A stretch of DNA of 64,000 nt from Leyella lascolaii. Its GTDB lineage: Bacteria; Bacteroidota; Bacteroidia; Bacteroidales; Bacteroidaceae. The notes under the pieces are model-generated. The model saw only the letters and a list, made by a program, of their open reading frames with translations. It had not been told where the DNA came from and did not search any database. The stretch is from contig NZ_LT556036.1 of assembly GCF_900079775.1 (NCBI RefSeq), forward strand, positions 71,664 through 135,663, given 5' to 3'. Of the stretch, positions 53,001 to 62,685 are shown in pieces; the stretch's first letter is position 1; each line of letters opens with the position of its first letter. Made by a program: the position numbers and the translations under genes.

Positions 53001-55451
53001 TTATAATTTTACGGAAGTGTCGTTTTTATCACCATACTGGCTATTGTAATTACCATAATATCCATATTTGTGATATCCGTAATAGTATCCGTATTTTCTC
53101 TTCGACATGTCTATTCCGTTTATGACGATGCACATCTTAGGCAGTTTCTTCTCTTTGTCGAGATCGTTTATGGTCTTGAAATCGCTCTTCTGAGTGAAGT
53201 CTGCTCTGCAGACATACACCGTGATGTCGGCTACGCGTCCGATGTGGAGCGTATCAGTAACCAGTCCGACAGGTGCAGTATCTATAATCACATAGTCATA
53301 ATTCTTTCTGAGTATTGCAAAAATCTTGTTGAGTGAGTCGCGTGACACAAGCTCTGTAGGATTCGGCGGAATAGGACCAGCCATGAGCAAGTCAAGTTTG
53401 TTGTTTATGCCGGAGCTTATAATCTGTGATTTCACATCTTCTTCTGTCGGATCGTTTTTGACGAGCAATGGTGTTATTCCACGATGATGGTCGTTGATGT
53501 TGAAGAGATCTGCGAGACGAGGCTTGCGTATGTCAAGACCGACAAAAATTACTTTTTTGTCAAGCAGAGCGAAACTCATCGCCAGATTGGCAGCGTTGAA
53601 TGTCTTTCCTTCGCCTGAGTTGCACGATGTGAACATGATTGTCTTCTTTCCTTCTCCAAGCATGAACTGCAGGTTCGTACGCATAGAGCGGAATATCTCG
53701 ACCATCTGGCTGTTCTGGTTCTCATGTACCACGATGCCTTCTTTGGTCTTTGTGCTGTCGCTTGCGATTGCCACATCAGCGATGATTGGCAGTGATGTGA
53801 GATTCTCTACATCATCGTGACCCTCAATCTTGTAGCGGAACAGTCTGATAAGGAACAGAATGAGCGAAGGTATGGCAAGTGCAAGGACAATGGCAGACAG
53901 GATTATCTCAGTTGATTTCGGGCTTACCTTACCTATGACAATCGGGTCGTCTATGAGCTTACCCTTATCTGCTGTCGCCGCGAGTGATATGGAGTTCTCC
54001 TCGCGTTTCTGTAGAAGTGTCAGATAAAGACCCGACTTTACATCCTGCTGACGTCCTATCTGTGTAAGGATGCGCTCCTGTTCGGGAGTTGCCGCAATCT
54101 GACTTGCGTATTTGCCATACTGTTGTGCTACGCTGTTGCGCTGAATCTCCATGCTTCTGCGAGCCTGGTTCATGGCGCGCCGTATGCTGTTTGACAGGTC
54201 GTCAAGCTGTGCTGTAAGTGGTGTGACAATAGGACTGTTCTCACTGGCACTGCGCAACAGCTCGTTACGTTTGAGCACAATGTCATTATATTTGTTTATA
54301 AGATCGGTCGCAGACTCATCTGTAAGTCCTACATTAGACGGCAGAGTCTGATATTTGTTTTCAGGCTCATTCATGTATTCGCTGATGCTTTGAAGAAGCG
54401 CAACCTGTGTGTTTGCCTCTGCAAGACGCTGACTGTATGCGTCCTGATTCATCACAGCCTGCTGCGCGTTTATTTTCAGCTCGACCATGTTGTTGCGCTT
54501 TTTGTAATCCTCAAGCGAGCCTTCAGTGTCTCCAAGCTCGGCGTTTATTTTCTCAAGACGTCCGTTTATGAATTCTTCTGTACGTATGGCAATCTCGTTT
54601 TTGTCTTCATTCGACTGACGATTGTAGCATATTGTGAGCTGTTTCAGGTAGTCCATCGCTCTGAGCGGGAGCTCATCGTTGAGGCTAAGCTGGGTGATTG
54701 TGGTGGTTTTTGAAATCTGTGATACAGACAGCTCTCCAATGTATTTGTATGCCGCAGCCTCCGGTGACATAATCTGCACTTTCAATGTCGTTCCGTCAGC
54801 CATGGGTGTCATGCTGTTGGATGTGACGGTGATGATTCCGCTGCGTGTGTTGATGCTTGTTGGAAGCTGGCTGAAACTTTTGTCAATATTGTATTGTTTG
54901 TTTTTTGACGGGTCTGTCTGTGATATGTAAAAATATGTACCCGTGATATGATAGTTGCTGCCCTCACGTGTTATTTCGAGCGAAATCGGTGCTTTAAGTT
55001 TTTCAAGACTGCCCGGGTCAAGGTCAACATTGATGGGCTGCGTCTTATACATCGGTGTGTCCTTAACCTTGCCTACATTCATGTAAGATACATACAACTT
55101 CAGTTCTCTTACTACTTGCTGGGCGATGGATCTTGATTTCAATATTTCAATCTCATTGTCAATTCCCATTGAGTTTGTAAGCGTACCGAGGTTTGCCGTT
55201 GCCATTATAGAGTTGCGGCTGCTCCTATGGTTGTTGTCATTGTCCATTATGAGGAACTTGGCATAAGCCTGATATTTCGGCGTTGTGTATCTTAGATATA
55301 TGGCAGCTGCCGCAACACATATTATAATAGACAACACGAACCATTTCCAGTTTAATAAAAAAACTGTATATAACGTTTTGAAATCGAAAGAAGATTTTTC
55401 TTCCTGCTCTTGCTGGACGTTGTATAATCCGATGTTCTTGCTTTCTTCCAT
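53001..55451 (-). CDS. Polysaccharide co-polymerase/tyrosine autokinase (Wzc-like)
   Basis: An 816-residue inner-membrane protein controlling polysaccharide chain length and export. A cytoplasmic N-terminus and first membrane helix (FVLSIIICVAAAAIYL) lead into a Wzz/GNVR periplasmic domain rich in coiled coil. A second helix (EIILSAIVLALAIPSLILFLI) precedes a cytoplasmic BY-kinase domain with Walker A CNSGEGKT (about residue 610), Walker A' VFVGLDIRKPRL-like FVGLDIRKPR and Walker B VIIDTAPVGLVTD. The tail has ten tyrosines within about 22 residues (KYGYYYGYHKYGYYGNY), the expected autophosphorylation cluster. It follows rfbA by 26 bases. Confidence 0.95.
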   Translation of the reverse strand: MEESKNIGLYNVQQEQEEKSSFDFKTLYTVFLLNWKWFVLSIIICVAAAAIYLRYTTPKYQAYAKFLIMDNDNNHRSSRNSIMATANLGTLTNSMGIDNEIEILKSRSIAQQVVRELKLYVSYMNVGKVKDTPMYKTQPINVDLDPGSLEKLKAPISLEITREGSNYHITGTYFYISQTDPSKNKQYNIDKSFSQLPTSINTRSGIITVTSNSMTPMADGTTLKVQIMSPEAAAYKYIGELSVSQISKTTTITQLSLNDELPLRAMDYLKQLTICYNRQSNEDKNEIAIRTEEFINGRLEKINAELGDTEGSLEDYKKRNNMVELKINAQQAVMNQDAYSQRLAEANTQVALLQSISEYMNEPENKYQTLPSNVGLTDESATDLINKYNDIVLKRNELLRSASENSPIVTPLTAQLDDLSNSIRRAMNQARRSMEIQRNSVAQQYGKYASQIAATPEQERILTQIGRQQDVKSGLYLTLLQKREENSISLAATADKGKLIDDPIVIGKVSPKSTEIILSAIVLALAIPSLILFLIRLFRYKIEGHDDVENLTSLPIIADVAIASDSTKTKEGIVVHENQNSQMVEIFRSMRTNLQFMLGEGKKTIMFTSCNSGEGKTFNAANLAMSFALLDKKVIFVGLDIRKPRLADLFNINDHHRGITPLLVKNDPTEEDVKSQIISSGINNKLDLLMAGPIPPNPTELVSRDSLNKIFAILRKNYDYVIIDTAPVGLVTDTLHIGRVADITVYVCRADFTQKSDFKTINDLDKEKKLPKMCIVINGIDMSKRKYGYYYGYHKYGYYGNYNSQYGDKNDTSVKL

Positions 55452-55477
55452 GTTTATAAGTAATACGGTATTTATTG

Positions 55478-56353
55478 TTAGTCTTTAATTAAATTCAGCA
55501 GATATTGCCCGTATGAATTTTTCGCCATGGGCTGTGCTGTGGCGTAGAGCGATTCTTTGCTTATCCACCCTTTCTTGAAAGCAATCTCTTCAAGGCATGC
55601 TATTTTCAGCCCCTGACGTTTTTCGATTACCTCAATGAAGGTGCTGGCTTCAGACAGGCTGTCGTGTGTGCCTGTGTCAAGCCACGCGAATCCTCTTTGC
55701 AGTGTCTGAACCATAAGGCGGTCCTGACTGAGATATTCCTGATTGACTGTAGTTATCTCAAGCTCGCCTCGTTTACTGGGCTTTATTCTCTTTGCGACGT
55801 CTACGACATCATTAGGATAAAAATAAAGTCCCACTACGGCGTAGTTGCTTTTGGGATGCTCCGGCTTCTCCTCGATGCTGAGGCATTTTCCGTTTGTGTC
55901 AAATTCCGCGACACCATATCTCTCGGGATCATTCACATAATATCCGAATACTGTCGCCATGTTTTTCTTTTCCGCGTTGTTAACGCTGTCATGCAATAGC
56001 GTGGTGAAACCTGCGCCATGAAAGATGTTGTCACCAAGGACAAGGCACACATCGTCTTTGCCGATGAATTCGTCTCCAATAATGAAAGCTTGCGCCAGTC
56101 CCCCCGGATACGGCTGCTCGGCATATTCAAAGTGTACTCCAATTTCGCTGCCGTCGCCAAGCAATCGCTTGAACAGAGGCAAGTCAGTAGGTGTTGATAT
56201 AATCAGAATATCCCTTATGTCAGCCAGCATGAGTACTGATATGGGATAGTAAATCATCGGTTTGTCAAAAATCGGGATTAATTGCTTGCTTATCCCCTTT
56301 GTGATAGGATAAAGTCTTGTGCCGGACCCCCCGGCAAGAATAATTCCTTTCAT
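55478..56353 (-). CDS. rfbA: Glucose-1-phosphate thymidylyltransferase RfbA
   Basis: RfbA makes dTDP-glucose from glucose-1-phosphate and dTTP, the first step toward dTDP-rhamnose. The 291 residues show [77 protein letters not shown] and [10 protein letters not shown]. It leads the operon rfbA-wzc-HAD. With rfbD in the window it implies rhamnose in the surface glycan, although rfbB and rfbC must lie elsewhere. Confidence 0.97.
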   Translation of the reverse strand: MKGIILAGGSGTRLYPITKGISKQLIPIFDKPMIYYPISVLMLADIRDILIISTPTDLPLFKRLLGDGSEIGVHFEYAEQPYPGGLAQAFIIGDEFIGKDDVCLVLGDNIFHGAGFTTLLHDSVNNAEKKNMATVFGYYVNDPERYGVAEFDTNGKCLSIEEKPEHPKSNYAVVGLYFYPNDVVDVAKRIKPSKRGELEITTVNQEYLSQDRLMVQTLQRGFAWLDTGTHDSLSEASTFIEVIEKRQGLKIACLEEIAFKKGWISKESLYATAQPMAKNSYGQYLLNLIKD

Positions 56354-56593
56354 AATATGATTACAAAAATTAGTTGCGTTTGCTATTTTTCCATAAAACA
56401 GTTATTTCATTATAATAATTGCATACGTATTCCGTTTTGTAGGATAATCAGTTGTTATCCTTTTGTATTATGATGAATATGTTTATAAATCCGGCACAAA
56501 GTTACAAATAAAAGTCGATAAAACCACAGTAATTGTAATGAAAATATTATTATTATTAATGTAATTCATATCGGTGTGATTTGTAATGAAATA
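56354..56593. other. AT-rich divergent intergenic region
   Basis: Contains TAACTTTG on the minus strand (56504-56497) as a probable -7 box for rfbA, at about 145 bases from its start. Nothing else is clear. Confidence 0.5.
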
Positions 56594-56625
56594 TTTGTAT
56601 TATTAAAGATATTGTTGTAATTTTG
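56594..56625 (+). promoter_or_regulatory. Promoter of the gene at 56687
   Basis: TTTG (56594) and TAATTTTG (56618) are 20 bases apart in an AT-rich region. Confidence 0.65.
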
Positions 56626-56686
56626 CGAAATTATAAGTTTGTGTTTATATTTATTTCTTGTTATTAACAAATAATGAAATGTCAAA

Positions 56687-57319
56687 ATGGGTTTCCTATC
56701 TAAATTTATAAAGAAAAAAAGTGAAGGCTCCAATACGGGAGGAATGGAAGATTACATGAACCTTATAAGGGTTTATTTCCAGTCGTCAATAGCTGCGAAT
56801 GTCGGTATAACAAATCTTGCAATGTTGCCGGACTTGCGTGTGTTCAAATCAACATTGCATGTGCCTACGGTCAACAACAAACTGGGGGTAGGAGAGAAGA
56901 AGCATTGCATGAAGATGCTTATGGATCTTTACGGAGTGAACGATGATTTCTTTAAGGAAATAGATGCGAGCATAAAGAAAAATTGCCGCAAGATTCAGGA
57001 CGTTCAGCCTTATCTTATTCAGTTTCAGGGCTTTTCTCAGGACTTGATGATGCTTATGGGCAACTTGATGAAGTTCAAGCTCCGTCTCCCTTCTTTCATG
57101 AAAAAGGTGATTTACAGCATGACAGAGAAAACAGTCTCTGATATTTTTGATAAAAATGACTATAAGGATGCCGGAGTCATAAAAACAGTCGTGGCTATCA
57201 GACAGTATGACAAGCGTCTCGGTTTTTCAAGAAAATGGATAACCGATTTTGTCTATCAGATTGTCATGTTGGCAAAAAAAGAGCCTAAGGCAAACGTTGA
57301 CGACGGGAAGAAGAAGTGA
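56687..57319 (+). CDS. Conserved hypothetical helical protein
   Basis: A 210-residue basic, helix-rich soluble protein, MGFLSKFIKKKSEG at the start and a Lys-rich end. Repeated short hydrophobic segments (DLMMLMGNLMKFKLRLPSFMKK) suggest an amphipathic helical bundle. No motif I recognise. It has its own promoter and stands before the zapB-like/zapA/rny group, separated from it by another promoter. Confidence 0.7.
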   Translation: MGFLSKFIKKKSEGSNTGGMEDYMNLIRVYFQSSIAANVGITNLAMLPDLRVFKSTLHVPTVNNKLGVGEKKHCMKMLMDLYGVNDDFFKEIDASIKKNCRKIQDVQPYLIQFQGFSQDLMMLMGNLMKFKLRLPSFMKKVIYSMTEKTVSDIFDKNDYKDAGVIKTVVAIRQYDKRLGFSRKWITDFVYQIVMLAKKEPKANVDDGKKK

Positions 57320-57415
57320 CACTGAGTGACATCATGTATCATTGGGAACTTCTATAACAAATACAACTGTTTTCAATATTATATATAAATATCAATAAAA
57401 TAAGCTAACTGTAAA

Positions 57416-57447
57416 TTTGGTTTTATCAATTTATTCTGTTAATTTTG
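57416..57447 (+). promoter_or_regulatory. Promoter of the zapB-like/zapA/rny group
   Basis: TTTG (57416) and TAATTTTG (57440) are 20 bases apart, with the first ATG 19 bases downstream; the leader is about 12 bases. Confidence 0.7.
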
Positions 57448-57465
57448 TCACCAAAATAGTTATTT

Positions 57466-57759
57466 ATGAACGCTGATGAGAAAACTATAGCGCTCTTTAC
57501 AACCCGCGTAAGACAGCTTATTCTTGAATACAACAAAATAAAGAACGAGAATGACAGGCTGAGGGCAATGATTGACGAGCGTGACTCTGCATTGGAAAAG
57601 ATGGAGGGACAGTTGGCTCAGGTGAGAAATGATTATGAAAGCCTTAAGATGGCAAGGATGGTTGAAATAACCAATGGCGATTTGGAGTCGGCGCAAAAGA
57701 AAATATCAAAGCTTATCCGCGATGTGAACAAATGCATCACATTGGTAAGTGAAAGATAA
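57466..57759 (+). CDS. Coiled-coil protein, ZapB-like
   Basis: A 97-residue protein almost entirely heptad-patterned (LILEYNKIKNENDRLRAMIDERDSALEKMEGQLAQVRNDYESLK). Its size and position 8 bases before zapA suggest a ZapB-type partner that bridges ZapA at the division ring. Sequence identity of coiled coils is weak evidence, so the name rests on context. Confidence 0.7.
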   Translation: MNADEKTIALFTTRVRQLILEYNKIKNENDRLRAMIDERDSALEKMEGQLAQVRNDYESLKMARMVEITNGDLESAQKKISKLIRDVNKCITLVSER

Positions 57760-57767
57760 ACATAGCG

Positions 57768-58079
57768 ATGGCAGAAACTGATAATAAGGAGAAAATACAT
57801 ATAAGATTGCATGTCTATGATACGGAGATGCCGGTAATGGTTCCAAAAGAAGAGGAACCGTTATATAGAGATGCAGCTGTGCTTATAACAAATACGGTAA
57901 ATGCGTACGCATCTGTTTTTAAAGGCCATAAAAGCGACAAGGAACTGCTTTACATGGCTCTTATTGACATTGCTTTAAGATATGAGAAGGAGGCTGCACG
58001 CAATGATACCGTTCCTTATAGTGATGTTCTCAAGAAGCTGACTTCGGAGATAGAAGAGGTTATTGAAAGCCAAGTTTGA
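57768..58079 (+). CDS. zapA: Cell division protein ZapA
   Basis: ZapA bundles FtsZ filaments at mid-cell. The 103-residue protein has the N-terminal beta hairpin (IHIRLHVYDTEMPVMV) and the long C-terminal helix (LYRDAAVLITNTVNAYASVFKGHKSDKELLYMALIDIALRYEKE). Start and length fit the family. Together with the preceding coiled coil and rny it forms an operon. Confidence 0.9.
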   Translation: MAETDNKEKIHIRLHVYDTEMPVMVPKEEEPLYRDAAVLITNTVNAYASVFKGHKSDKELLYMALIDIALRYEKEAARNDTVPYSDVLKKLTSEIEEVIESQV

Positions 58080-58117
58080 TAAGGGAATATTACTAAAACA
58101 AACATAAAACAAATTAT

Positions 58118-59659
58118 ATGACAGGTATAGGTATAATAATTACAGCAGCCGTGGCTCTTATTATAGGCGGAGTCGCGGGCTATGCGATTTTCCGATATGT
58201 TATAAAGGGCAAATACAACGAGATGATAGATGCTGCCAACAAAGAGGCTGAGGTCATCAAGGAAAAGAAATTGCTTGAGGTAAAGGAAAAGTTCCTGAAC
58301 AAGAAATCTGAGCTTGAGAAGGAGGTCCAGGTCAGAAATCAGAAAATACAGCAGAACGAGAACCGTCTGAAGCAGCGTGAGATATCTCTTAACCAGCGTC
58401 AGGAAGAACTGGGACGGCGCAAACAGGAGATTGAGCAGATGCAGTTGCGTCTGGACAATGAGAACAAGCTCCTCGGCATTAAGCAGGAAGAACTGGAGAA
58501 AATGCAGATTAAGGAGCGTGAGAAATTGGAGGAGCTGTCCGGTCTCAGTGCGGAAGAAGCCAAGAACAGACTTGTGGAGAGCCTTAAAGATGAGGCGAGA
58601 ATGGATGCGGCAAGCTACGTTAACGAGATTATGGACGAGGCGAAGCTTAATGCAAACACCCAAGCCAAGAAGATTGTAATACAGACAATCCAGCGTGTGG
58701 CTACCGAAACCGCAATAGAGAATTCCGTCAGTGTGTTCCACATCGACAACGATGAGGTGAAGGGACGAATCATCGGACGTGAGGGCAGAAACATACGTGC
58801 GCTTGAGGCTGCGACCGGAGTCGAGATCGTGGTTGACGATACTCCGGAAGCCATTGTCATCTCGGCGTTCGACCCTGTAAGAAGAGAGATATGCCGTCTT
58901 GCCTTACATCAGCTTGTGGCAGACGGACGTATACATCCGGCACGCATTGAGGAAGTTGTCGCTAAGGTGAAGAAGCAGTTGGATAACGAGATAATCGAGA
59001 CCGGCAAGCGTACTGCAATTGATTTGGGAATACACGGATTGCATCCCGAGCTTATAAGAATAGTGGGAAAGATGAAATACAGATCCTCATACGGGCAGAA
59101 CCTATTGCAGCATGCACGCGAGACGGCGAATCTTTGCGCTGTGATGGCATCTGAATTGGGACTCAACCCCAAAAAGGCAAAGCGTGCCGGTCTTCTGCAC
59201 GATATAGGAAAGGTGCCCGACGAGGAGAGTGAGTTGCCACATGCTTTATATGGAGCGAAGATAGCAGAGAAGTATAAGGAAAAACCGGACATATGTAATG
59301 CAATCGGAGCCCATCATGACGAGATGGAGATGAACACTCTTCTTGCTCCCATAGTTCAGGTTTGCGATGCCATCTCAGGTGCACGTCCCGGAGCACGCAG
59401 AGAGATAGTGGAAGCCTACATCAAACGCCTTAATGACCTTGAGGCGATTGCGATGAGCTATCCCGGCGTAACGAAGACTTACGCCATACAGGCAGGACGC
59501 GAGCTGCGTGTCATTGTGGGGGCTGACAAGATGAGCGATAAGGAAACGGAAAACCTGTCTTCTGAAATCGCAACCAAGATTCAGAGCGAGATGACCTATC
59601 CTGGACAGGTTAAGATCACCGTGATACGCGAGACCCGTTCTGTGGCTTACGCCAAATAA
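58118..59659 (+). CDS. rny: Ribonuclease Y
   Basis: RNase Y is a membrane-anchored endonuclease that starts mRNA decay. The 513-residue protein has an N-terminal transmembrane helix (about 2-25) and a long coiled coil (about 30-190). A KH domain ([31 protein letters not shown]) and an HD domain ([41 protein letters not shown]) follow. Full length. The gap of 38 bases from zapA holds no 6S RNA. Confidence 0.97.
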   Translation: MTGIGIIITAAVALIIGGVAGYAIFRYVIKGKYNEMIDAANKEAEVIKEKKLLEVKEKFLNKKSELEKEVQVRNQKIQQNENRLKQREISLNQRQEELGRRKQEIEQMQLRLDNENKLLGIKQEELEKMQIKEREKLEELSGLSAEEAKNRLVESLKDEARMDAASYVNEIMDEAKLNANTQAKKIVIQTIQRVATETAIENSVSVFHIDNDEVKGRIIGREGRNIRALEAATGVEIVVDDTPEAIVISAFDPVRREICRLALHQLVADGRIHPARIEEVVAKVKKQLDNEIIETGKRTAIDLGIHGLHPELIRIVGKMKYRSSYGQNLLQHARETANLCAVMASELGLNPKKAKRAGLLHDIGKVPDEESELPHALYGAKIAEKYKEKPDICNAIGAHHDEMEMNTLLAPIVQVCDAISGARPGARREIVEAYIKRLNDLEAIAMSYPGVTKTYAIQAGRELRVIVGADKMSDKETENLSSEIATKIQSEMTYPGQVKITVIRETRSVAYAK

Positions 59660-59727
59660 TTATGGTATAAGCGTGTATCATATGAAGGAAAAATATCTGA
59701 AGTAAACATCTGAAGATATTGTTTGAT

Positions 59728-59770
59728 ATGTCCGCAATTCCGGCTTTTCGGGATTGCGGACATGTTTTTT
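59728..59770 (+). terminator. Terminator of rny
   Basis: ATGTCCGCAATTCCG and CGGGATTGCGGACAT form a 15-base stem with one non-Watson-Crick position, followed by GTTTTTT. Confidence 0.9.
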
Positions 59771-60213
59771 ATCACTAATCGGTTGTTGTGCATCGTCTGC
59801 ACTTCATACAGCCGACATGTTTTATTCCGCCTTTCCCCGGCATGTTAAGCCACATTTTTATCATGAGCTGAAAACTGTCTGCCTGTCATCGTCACAAGAC
59901 GCGGATGAAGTAATGCTGTCGGTCCGCGATGAAAGGCGGAAAACCGGTGTGCCGTTCAAATGTTATGGACGTTTTTGCGTGTCCTTGTCCCCGGTACCCA
60001 CGTTCCTGATTAATGAATGGTTTCCGGTGAACGGACAGTAAAAAATCTTTACATTGTTTTTTCACGAAATAGAAATCGTGAAAGCATGATGCCGCTGTCT
60101 TGCGCCCGTTTTCTGTCAAATTTATAACTGCATGCATCTAATGATATTCCGCAATATTTATACTTTATTCCTTGTTTTTACATTTTGACATTGATACAGC
60201 ATCTCTTTTCTTT
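59771..60213. other. Intergenic, no gene seen
   Basis: No credible gene. The composition changes around 60020-60180 to AT-rich sequence before the 22-base array. Confidence 0.4.
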
Positions 60214-60236
60214 TCTCCAAGACGTTTTGTCATACT

Positions 60237-60324
60237 CCGGAAAAGCCTGTTTGAGGTTCTCATACATGCCGTTCCGCATGCCCATACGGGCTTTTCCGCA
60301 TGCCCGAAAAGCCTTTTTCGTGCA
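60237..60324. repeat. 22-base-period degenerate repeat array 4 (four units)
   Basis: Units start at 60237, 60259, 60281 and 60303, exactly 22 bases apart. Cores read CCGGAAAAGCCTGTTTG, ATACATGCCGTTCCG, ATACGGGCTTTTCCG and CCCGAAAAGCCTTTTTCG. A weaker unit may precede them (TCCAAGACGTTTTG). Same family as arrays at 9607, 25561 and 39074. Confidence 0.75.
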
Positions 60325-60667
60325 ACTAAAAAAGGCATATATATTGATGATATGTGCAATCCGCTAATATCCAACGGGTTGTGAATGTGGCGAAAATAGC
60401 GCATATAGCTGTGCTGATTGGTTCAGGTTTGATTATTCGCGATTCTCAGCGACTTTACATTGTCTGCATTTTCACATTTTTTCCACTTGTCTTCTCTGAC
60501 AGGTCTCAGATGTTTATGTCCGACTGTCCGGCAGATTATGTCCGTATTCCGTCTTATTCCACGCGGCGCACCTTGCCTTTATGCATGCATATGTTTCTCT
60601 GGTAAAACGGTCAGATGGGATGCGGCAGTGGGCGCGGAAACAGTCTGAAGCCGAATGACAGGCTAAG
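60325..60667. other. Intergenic, no gene seen
   Basis: Nothing recognisable between the array and repeat copy D. Confidence 0.4.
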
Positions 60668-60872
60668 TTTAAACCCGAATCGGTCATTAGACTTCCATTC
60701 TTATTTCGTGCTGCTGTCAGCCGGATCGTATCCTGCTTTATCGAAGATGTAGCGGGCTACACCGGGAAAAAGCAGTATACAAGATGACGGCAGCAGTGCG
60801 GAAGAATGCTGAAGAGCTGACAATAAACCTTAAATGTACAATCGGCGTTCTAATGACCGATTCGGGTTAAAG
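60668..60872. mobile_element. Copy D, best-preserved ~205-base palindrome (MITE-like) element
   Basis: Perfect 20-base inverted ends: AACCCGAATCGGTCATTAGA at 60672-60691 and its complement at 60849-60868. Inside, a second pair of arms (CTGCTGTCAG..GGATCGTATCCTGCTTT against AAAGCAGTATACAAGATGACGGCAGCAG) flanks the palindrome TGTAGCGGGCTACA at the centre. The whole element can fold into one long hairpin. No gene inside. It lies directly before the infC promoter. Confidence 0.75.
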
Positions 60873-60888
60873 AAAAACAATGAAATAT

Positions 60889-60919
60889 TTTGCCGATTGG
60901 CTGAAATGTGGTAACTTTG
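60889..60919 (+). promoter_or_regulatory. Promoter of infC-rpmI-rplT
   Basis: TTTG (60889) and TAACTTTG (60912) are 19 bases apart; the infC start follows 25 bases later, so the leader is short. Confidence 0.75.
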
Positions 60920-60944
60920 CACTCGCTTATCATAAAATAGTTGG

Positions 60945-61637
60945 ATGAAGAATGACAAAATGAAGAATCAGTACCGCGTGAATGAGCAAATTCGCGTTAG
61001 GGAAGTACGAGTTGTTGGAGAAGACGGTTCGACAGTTATGCCGACACGTCAGGCATTGGATATGGCCCGCGATCAAGGTGTCGACCTTGTGGAGATATCT
61101 CCCAATGCGCAACCTCCTGTTTGTCGTCTCATCGACTACAGCAAATTCTTATATCAGCAGAAGAAGCATGCCAAAGAGATGAAAGCCAAGCAGGCTAAGG
61201 TTGATATAAAGGAGATACGTTTCGGACCTCAGACCGACGAGCATGACTATAATTTCAAGCTCAAGCATGCGAAAGAATTCCTGAGCTCAGGAAATAAGGT
61301 GCGTGCCTACGTGTTCTTTAGAGGACGCTCTATTCTTTTCAAGGAACAGGGAGAAGTCCTGCTTCTGCGCTTTGCCAACGACTTGGAGGAGTTTGCCAAG
61401 GTGGAGCAGCTGCCGAAGCTTGACGGCAAAAAGATGTTTCTCTATCTTGCGCCGAAGAAAGCCGGTGTGGCTAAGAAAAGCCAGCAGAAGCTCGACCGTG
61501 AGCGTCGTGAGGCTGAACAGAAAAGTCAGGCTGACGCGAATACGGCTGAGACCGGCACCGACACACCTGCGAACGGCGGTCTGCTTGCAAACGCGAAAAT
61601 CAGCGAAGAGGCTCTGAAAAAACTCAACATGGAATAA
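60945..61637 (+). CDS. infC: Translation initiation factor IF-3
   Basis: IF-3 binds the 30S subunit and checks start-codon pairing. The 230-residue protein has the N domain ([23 protein letters not shown], and [24 protein letters not shown]) and the C domain ([35 protein letters not shown]). A roughly 50-residue Lys/Gln/Ala-rich C-terminal extension seen in Bacteroidetes follows. The start is ATG, not the rare AUU of E. coli, so the enterobacterial autoregulation by start-codon discrimination is not obvious here. Confidence 0.97.
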   Translation: MKNDKMKNQYRVNEQIRVREVRVVGEDGSTVMPTRQALDMARDQGVDLVEISPNAQPPVCRLIDYSKFLYQQKKHAKEMKAKQAKVDIKEIRFGPQTDEHDYNFKLKHAKEFLSSGNKVRAYVFFRGRSILFKEQGEVLLLRFANDLEEFAKVEQLPKLDGKKMFLYLAPKKAGVAKKSQQKLDRERREAEQKSQADANTAETGTDTPANGGLLANAKISEEALKKLNME

Positions 61638-61703
61638 GATAAAGTGCGTAACGCCGGGTATATGCGTTGCCACTGCATAAACAATAATTTAAAACATAAA
61701 ACA

Positions 61704-61901
61704 ATGCCAAAACAGAAGACAAAGTCCGGTGCCAAGAAAAGATTCACTTTCACCGGTACGGGTAAGATTAAAAGACATCATGCTTACCACAGTCACATCT
61801 TGACTAAGAAGACAAAGAAGCAGAAGAGAAACCTCGTTCACCAGACAATGGTAGACGGTAGCAACCTGAAAGCGGTGCGTGATATGCTCTGCCTCCGTTA
61901 A
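61704..61901 (+). CDS. rpmI: Ribosomal protein bL35
   Basis: The 65-residue large-subunit protein starts [44 protein letters not shown] at ATG 61704. An earlier in-frame ATG is not supported by family length. It is second in infC-rpmI-rplT. Confidence 0.97.
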   Translation: MPKQKTKSGAKKRFTFTGTGKIKRHHAYHSHILTKKTKKQKRNLVHQTMVDGSNLKAVRDMLCLR

Positions 61902-61938
61902 TTTAAATTAGTCAAAACATTAAAAGGAAAACAAAACT

Positions 61939-62283
61939 ATGCCAAGATCAGTAAATCACGTTGCTTCGAAAGCAAGAAGAACAAGAATTCTTAAGCTCAC
62001 CAAGGGTTACTATGGTGCAAGAAAGAATGTCTGGACGGTTGCTAAAAATACATGGGAGAAGGGTCTCACATACGCTTATCGCGACCGTCGTAACAAGAAA
62101 CGCAACTTCCGCTCATTGTGGATCCAGCGTATAAATGCTGCGGCACGCCTTGAAAACATGAGCTACTCTACGCTTATGGGTGCGCTTCACAAGGCTGGCA
62201 TCGAGATCAACCGTAAGGTTCTTGCCGACCTCGCTGTAAACAATCCGGAAGCGTTCAAGGCTATTGTAGACAAAGTGAAATAA
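61939..62283 (+). CDS. rplT: Ribosomal protein bL20
   Basis: The 114-residue 23S rRNA-binding protein starts [30 protein letters not shown] and has [23 protein letters not shown]. It is essential for early 50S assembly. Last gene of the operon before an intrinsic terminator. Confidence 0.98.
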   Translation: MPRSVNHVASKARRTRILKLTKGYYGARKNVWTVAKNTWEKGLTYAYRDRRNKKRNFRSLWIQRINAAARLENMSYSTLMGALHKAGIEINRKVLADLAVNNPEAFKAIVDKVK

Positions 62284-62312
62284 AGACGCACAGTCTTTCT
62301 TTAGACATAGAG

Positions 62313-62347
62313 GAGTCACACGTGCAACCGCATGGTGTGGCTCTTTT
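62313..62347 (+). terminator. Terminator of infC-rpmI-rplT
   Basis: GAGTCACAC pairs with GTGTGGCTC (one G-U pair) around a 13-base loop, followed by TTTT. Confidence 0.8.
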
Positions 62348-62445
62348 GTTTTATATGGCTGCGGTTGCATGTAGAGTGGTGGTGACATCCGCGCCTGTTT
62401 CAGCCACAACGGTTTCTTTGTTGTGTTAATGATAATAAGCTACAG

Positions 62446-62662
62446 GCATGTCCCTATGACATAAATCTTCTGTTATCGGTGTGTATGCCATACAGGCATA
62501 CACATTGCCTTCCAGCAGTTCATCCTTCTTCCGCGCTTCCTCAGGCATCTTGTTTCCTGCCTTTACGTTGAGTATACCGCTGCATCTCCACGAAAAATGG
62601 AAAGCAATCAGGCAGGCAGAGGCGCGGAGTAAGAATGAAGTCTTACGCGGACTGTACTGAAG
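62446..62662. repeat. Copy E of the ~205-base palindrome element (degenerate)
   Basis: The inner arms CTTCTTCCGCGC..GGCATCTTGTTTCCTGCC and GGCAGGCAGAGGCGCGGAGTAAG are inverted and match copies B, C and D. A separate perfect hairpin GTGTATGCC/GGCATACAC lies at 62481-62503. The ends are poorly kept. Confidence 0.5.
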
Positions 62663-62685
62663 AATGCTATGTTGTATGTTCCATT

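Noticed and set aside
58080..58117. 6S RNA between zapA and rny
   Set aside because: 6S RNA often lies beside zapA in other bacteria, but this gap is only 38 bases.
61644..61703. N-terminal extension of rpmI
   Set aside because: bL35 is about 65 residues and starts MPKQKTKSG; the extra 20 codons are leader sequence.
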